DNA from: Deinococcus sp. YIM 134068 | Lineage (GTDB): Bacteria; Deinococcota; Deinococci; Deinococcales; Deinococcaceae | Direction of reading: 5' to 3' | Length of the DNA: 64,000 nucleotides | NCBI RefSeq assembly: GCF_036543075.1 | Contig: NZ_JAZHPF010000018.1 | Span: forward strand, 7,098 to 71,097 | Shown: positions 58,321 to 64,000 of the stretch, in pieces | How the letters are laid out: every line of letters starts with the position of its first letter | Position numbering within the stretch: position 1 is the first letter of the stretch | The notes under the pieces: generated by a model | Database searches by the model: none | The model's input: only the letters and a program-made list of their open reading frames with translations | What the model was told of the DNA's origin: nothing | Position numbers and translations under genes: made by a program

Positions 58321-58360
58321 GGCGGGTTGGCGGGTTGGCGGGTTGGCGGGTTGGCGGGTG
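58321..58360. repeat. 8-bp tandem repeat between rhaP and rhaS
   Basis: GGCGGGTT occurs four times in a row from 58321, followed by one variant copy GGCGGGTG ending at 58360. It lies about 35 bases upstream of the rhaS start, in the RNA leader of that gene. Copy number could vary and alter translation or transcript stability. Confidence 0.9.
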
Positions 58361-58412
58361 GACGGGAGGGAGGGAAAAAGGGCGCTGCGCCGGGGCACGT
58401 GAGGTCAGGGAC

Positions 58413-59440
<1,028 letters not shown>

Positions 59441-59444
<4 letters not shown>

Positions 59445-60465
59445 CGGTGGCTCCTTTCCTGCACCCTGCGGGCGGCGCGGCGGGCGAGAACGATGTCCAC
59501 GCTGATGGCGAGCAGCAGCAGCGCGCCCTGAATGGCCTGCTGCCAGAACGCCGGGGCACGCAGGGCGACGAGGGCGCTCCCGATCACGCCGAGCAGCAGC
59601 GCGCCGATGCCCGCCCCCGCGACCGTGCCGACGCCGCCCGTGATCGCCACCCCGCCCACGACAGCGGCGGCGATGACCTGAAGCTCCAGCCCCGTCCCGG
59701 CGGCGGCGTCCACCGTCCCGAAACGCGCGAGGTACAGCACCCCCGCGAGGCCCGCGATGGCCCCGGAGAGGACGAAGCCCGTCAGGACGCGGCGGCCCAC
59801 GTTGATGCCCGCGAGGTTGGCCGCCTCCACGTTGGAGCCGACCGCGTAATATTCCCGGCCCGAGCGGTACGAGCGCAGGTAGACGCCGAAGATCACCATC
59901 ACCGCGAGCACGAGCAGCACGAGGGACGGCACCCCGAGGACGCTGCCGCTGGCGAAGGCGCTGAACGCCGGGGGGAGGTTCGAGGCCGTGATCTGTCCCC
60001 CCTGAACGACGGCGTAGTCCACCCCGCGAAACACGTACAGCGTGCCCAGCGTGGCGACGAGGGCGGGCACCCTCCCGTACGCGACGAGCAGGCCGTTCAC
60101 CGCGCCGAGAGCCGCGCCGATGCCCAGGCCCGCCACGAAGGCCAGCCAGATCGGCATCCCCGGATTGGCGACGAAGAGCGACCCCGAGAGAAAGGCCGTG
60201 AGGCCGAGGATGCTGCTCACGCTGAGGTCCACGTGCTTCATCAGCAGCACGAGCGTCTGCCCGACGACGACGAGCGCGACGATGGAGACGTTGAGCAGCA
60301 GGTCCCGCAGGCTCTGCGCGCTCAGGAAACGCGGGTTGACGGCGGCGGTCACGGCGACGAGCGCCAGCAGGATCAGGATCAGGCTGGCCTCGCGGGCACG
60401 GAAGAGCCGCGTCAGGAGGCCGGGCGGGGCCGTGCCCGCCGGGTCCGAGGTCGAGAGTCCGGTCG

Positions 60466-60469
<4 letters not shown>
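59441..60469 (-). CDS. rhaQ: L-rhamnose ABC transporter permease RhaQ
   Basis: A 342-residue permease with the sequence [21 protein letters not shown] (the counterpart of EIDLS), [38 protein letters not shown] and [21 protein letters not shown]. It starts with a GTG overlapping the stop of the rhaT ATPase (GTGA), and its stop overlaps the start of rhaP. It is a conserved member of the rhaSTPQ set in other bacteria. No odd features. Confidence 0.9.
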
Positions 60470-61972
<1,503 letters not shown>

Positions 61973-61980
<8 letters not shown>

Positions 61981-62326
61981 GGTGAAACACCTCCTCCAGC
62001 CGCAGGAAGCCCTCGTCCGGGGCCTTGCCGCCGAGGTCCTCGAAGAAGGGGGCCATCTCGGCCTGCCAGCGCGCGTTCACTTCACGCCCCCGCATGCCCT
62101 CCTGCGCGGCCCGCAGGTCCGGCGTCTCGAAGTAGCCGATCAGGAGACCGTCGTCCCCCAGAAACAGCGAGTAGTTGTGCCAGCCGGTCTCGCGCAAAGC
62201 CCCGAGCATGTCGGGCCAGACCTGGGCGTGCCGCGCCCGGTACTCGGCGAGGTGTTCGCCCCTCACGCGGAGCACAAAGCACACGCGGTGCCGCTGGGGC
62301 GGGGCTGAGGTGGACGCTGACGACAC
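61973..62326 (-). CDS. rhaM: L-rhamnose mutarotase RhaM
   Basis: A 117-residue small alpha/beta enzyme that interconverts the alpha and beta anomers of L-rhamnose. The characteristic parts are [29 protein letters not shown] (with a catalytic-type His), [23 protein letters not shown] and the C-terminal [10 protein letters not shown]. The GTG at 62326 is chosen by the GGAGG site and by family length (about 105-115 residues); a longer frame starting at 62407 would run into the promoter. It is the first gene of the import unit. Together with the downstream transporter it delivers beta-L-rhamnose, or supplies the right anomer, to the isomerase. Confidence 0.92.
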
Positions 62327-62405
62327 AGGGAAGCCTCCGGGACGGGAGCTGAGGGACCAAAAAGGTGCGCGCGGGGCGGCGCGGTAGGGTTGGGTTCTGC
62401 CCCAC

Positions 62406-62434
62406 ATCTAACACCGCCCCCCGCAAAATTGCAA
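62406..62434 (-). promoter_or_regulatory. Promoter of the rhaM-T-Q-P-S unit
   Basis: On the minus strand the -35 element TTGCAA (62434-62429) and -10 element TTAGAT (62411-62406) are 17 bases apart. It is back to back with the promoter for the DeoR gene. The -10 hexamer is identical in both directions. Confidence 0.75.
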
Positions 62435-62448
62435 GGTCTTGTCATTTT
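62425..62448. promoter_or_regulatory. Candidate operator for the rha regulator
   Basis: A 24-base dyad: AAAATTGCAAG, a central GT, then CTTGTCATTTT, with 9 of 11 arm positions matching. It covers both -35 elements (62429-62434 and 62439-62444), so a bound regulator would block both promoters at once. Confidence 0.65.
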
Positions 62449-62468
62449 CGGCGCGAGTGATGTTAGAT
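62439..62468 (+). promoter_or_regulatory. Promoter of the DeoR-rhaI unit, leaderless
   Basis: The -35 element TTGTCA (62439-62444) and -10 element TTAGAT (62463-62468) are 18 bases apart. The ATG follows the -10 by 6 bases, so the mRNA would start at or next to the ATG, that is, a leaderless transcript as is common in Deinococcus. Confidence 0.75.
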
Positions 62469-62474
62469 TGGGGC

Positions 62475-63257
62475 ATGGTTTCCGAAGTGCTGAGGGTGGG
62501 TGCCGAACGCCAGCACCTGATCCTGCGGCGTGCGCTGGCGGGGCGTGTCGTGAAGATCAAGGACCTCGCCGCCGAACTCGGCGTCCACGAGATGACCGTT
62601 CGGCGCGACCTCGACCAGCTCGCCGAACAGGGCTACCTGGAGCGGGTCCACGGCGGTGCCCGGCTGCTGGAAAAGGCCAGCGAGGAGGTGGCCCACCAGC
62701 TCCGCGCCACGAAGAACACCGAGGCCAAGGACAGCATCGCCCGCGCGGCCCTGGACCTGATTCAGGACGGCGAGGTGGTCGCCCTCGACGCCAGCACCAC
62801 CGCCCTGGCCCTGGCCCGCGTCCTGCACGCGCGCAAGGTCAGCGCCATCGTCAGCGGGCTGGACGCGGCGAACGTGCTCGCGCAAAGCGGCGTGCCCTTC
62901 GCGATGGTGGGCGGGAACTTCCACGCGCCCGCGCGCTCGTTCGTGGGGGCCTTTTTCACGGACACCATCGCCCGGCTGCACCCCGACAAGGTGTTCTTCT
63001 CGGCCAAGGCCTTCTCCCCCGCAATCGGCTTCACGGACGCGCACCTCCCGGAGGTGGGGGCCAAGCAGGCGCTGATCCGCTCCGGGAGCACCGTGGTGGC
63101 GCTGCTCGACGCCTCCAAGTTCGCCCGCCGGGCGCTCGCCACCATCACCACGCTGGATCAGGTGGATGTCCTCGTCACCGACCAGCCGCCCTCAGCCGAC
63201 GTTCAGGCGGCCCTCGACGCCGCCGATGTCCAACTCGTCACCCAGGAGGCCCGATGA
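62475..63257 (+). CDS. DeoR family transcriptional regulator of rhamnose genes
   Basis: A 260-residue repressor. The N-terminal helix-turn-helix ([36 protein letters not shown]) is the classic DeoR type. The C-terminal domain has sugar-phosphate isomerase-like folds ([54 protein letters not shown]). These regulators respond to phosphorylated sugars. It overlaps rhaI by 4 bp (ATGA), is divergent from the transporter unit and has a candidate operator covering both promoters, so it likely represses all of them until a rhamnose metabolite binds. Confidence 0.9.
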   Translation: MVSEVLRVGAERQHLILRRALAGRVVKIKDLAAELGVHEMTVRRDLDQLAEQGYLERVHGGARLLEKASEEVAHQLRATKNTEAKDSIARAALDLIQDGEVVALDASTTALALARVLHARKVSAIVSGLDAANVLAQSGVPFAMVGGNFHAPARSFVGAFFTDTIARLHPDKVFFSAKAFSPAIGFTDAHLPEVGAKQALIRSGSTVVALLDASKFARRALATITTLDQVDVLVTDQPPSADVQAALDAADVQLVTQEAR

Positions 63258-64000
63258 ACACCGACGCGCTCTTCCCCGCCCTCGACCAGCAAAGAATCGA
63301 GACCCCCAGTTGGGGCTACGGCAACTCCGGCACGCGCTTCAAGACTTTCTCCACCCCCGGTGCCGCCCGCACCGTCCACGAGAAGATCGAGGACGCCGCC
63401 GAGGTCCAGCGCCTGACCGGCATTGCCCCCTCGGTCGCCCTCCATATCCCGTGGGACGAGGTGGAGGACTACGCCGAATTGCGCCGCTTCGCCGAATCGC
63501 GCGGCGTGACCCTCGGCGCGATCAACCCCAATGTCTTTCAGGACGACGCCTACAGGTTCGGCTCCATCGCCCACCCGGACGCGGCGGTGCGCGAGCGGGC
63601 GCTGAGCCACCTCCTCGACTGCGTGGGCATCATGCGGCAGACCGGCTCCCGCGACCTCTCGCTGTGGTTCGCGGACGGCACGAACTACGCCGGGCAGGAC
63701 GACCTGCGGGCGCGCAAACGGCGGGTGCGCGAGGCCCTGCGACAGGTCCACGACGCGTTGCCCGACGGCGCGCGGATGCTCGTGGAATACAAGCTGTTCG
63801 AACCCGCCTTCTACGCCACCGACCTCTTCGACTGGGGCGCGGCCTATGCCCACTGCCTCGCGATAGGGGAGAAGGCGCAGGTGCTCGTGGACCTCGGGCA
63901 CCACGCGCAGGGAGTCAACATCGAGCAGATCGTCGCCTTCCTGCTCGACGAGGGGCGGCTGGGTGGCTTCCACTTCAACGCCCGGCGCTACGCGGACGAC
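63254..64000 (+). CDS. rhaI: L-rhamnose isomerase RhaI (3' end outside window)
   Basis: The first 249 residues are visible. The sequence matches the Pseudomonas stutzeri L-rhamnose isomerase: [68 protein letters not shown] and [22 protein letters not shown]. The Glu in EYKLFEP and the Asp and His in LVDLGHH are metal ligands. The enzyme converts L-rhamnose to L-rhamnulose, the first step after uptake. The ATG overlaps the regulator stop with GGAGG upstream. A kinase and an aldolase are expected beyond the window. Confidence 0.95.
   Translation, partial: MNTDALFPALDQQRIETPSWGYGNSGTRFKTFSTPGAARTVHEKIEDAAEVQRLTGIAPSVALHIPWDEVEDYAELRRFAESRGVTLGAINPNVFQDDAYRFGSIAHPDAAVRERALSHLLDCVGIMRQTGSRDLSLWFADGTNYAGQDDLRARKRRVREALRQVHDALPDGARMLVEYKLFEPAFYATDLFDWGAAYAHCLAIGEKAQVLVDLGHHAQGVNIEQIVAFLLDEGRLGGFHFNARRYADD

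Overview
The window is high-GC chromosomal DNA that looks like a Deinococcus species. The evidence is an HU protein with the long basic N-terminal extension of that genus, leaderless or GTG/TTG starts, DUF4388 and Chp-type regulators, and several families of short palindromic intergenic repeats. I did not assign a species. About 40 genes are intact, and at least three genes (two sensor kinases and one DUF3500 gene) are broken.

Layout. 1-4.4 kb: 3' end of a sensor kinase, then a branched-chain amino-acid importer (livH, a livM-livG fusion, livF) on the minus strand. 5-10.2 kb: a kinase remnant butted head to head against a DUF3500 remnant, a HupE/UreJ-like membrane protein and an intact DUF3500 gene. 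10.4-16.5 kb: a TPR/HD-GYP phosphodiesterase, two iron-siderophore-type binding proteins and two SDR oxidoreductases. 16.5-19.9 kb: a YbjN-like protein and an AraC/EamA/B3-4 trio. 20-24.9 kb: a LacI regulator with two operators, divergent from a GH42 beta-galactosidase and a sugar-binding protein. 25.2-27.1 kb: two siderophore-interacting reductases. 27.5-39.3 kb: pobA and an IclR regulator, then a second IclR divergent from an MFS transporter, GH78 alpha-L-rhamnosidase, GH3 glycosidase, bicupin quercetinase and an HSL-type esterase. 39.7-45.6 kb: two secreted proteins of unknown function, one more secreted protein, and a lipoprotein tannase of subtype B. 46-57 kb: a multiply frameshifted kinase, HU, and a Chp/Pil-like chemosensory cluster. 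57.3-64 kb: an L-rhamnose ABC importer with mutarotase, divergent from a DeoR regulator and rhaI.

How the genes may work together (inference). The strongest theme is plant polyphenol use. The rhamnosidase and GH3 enzyme could strip flavonol glycosides, the quercetinase could open the flavonol ring, the esterase could split the resulting depside, and PobA could convert 4-hydroxybenzoate (expected from kaempferol) to protocatechuate. The tannase would release gallate from galloyl esters. The rha locus at the right end would take up and isomerise the freed L-rhamnose. Each enzyme family is well supported by its motifs, but the pathway link is not proven.

The window is also rich in small repeats: a 160-180 bp family with 12-bp terminal inverted repeats, a 116-bp MITE-like element, and palindromes. 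One palindrome sits in frame inside the beta-galactosidase, seven codons before its presumed nucleophile.
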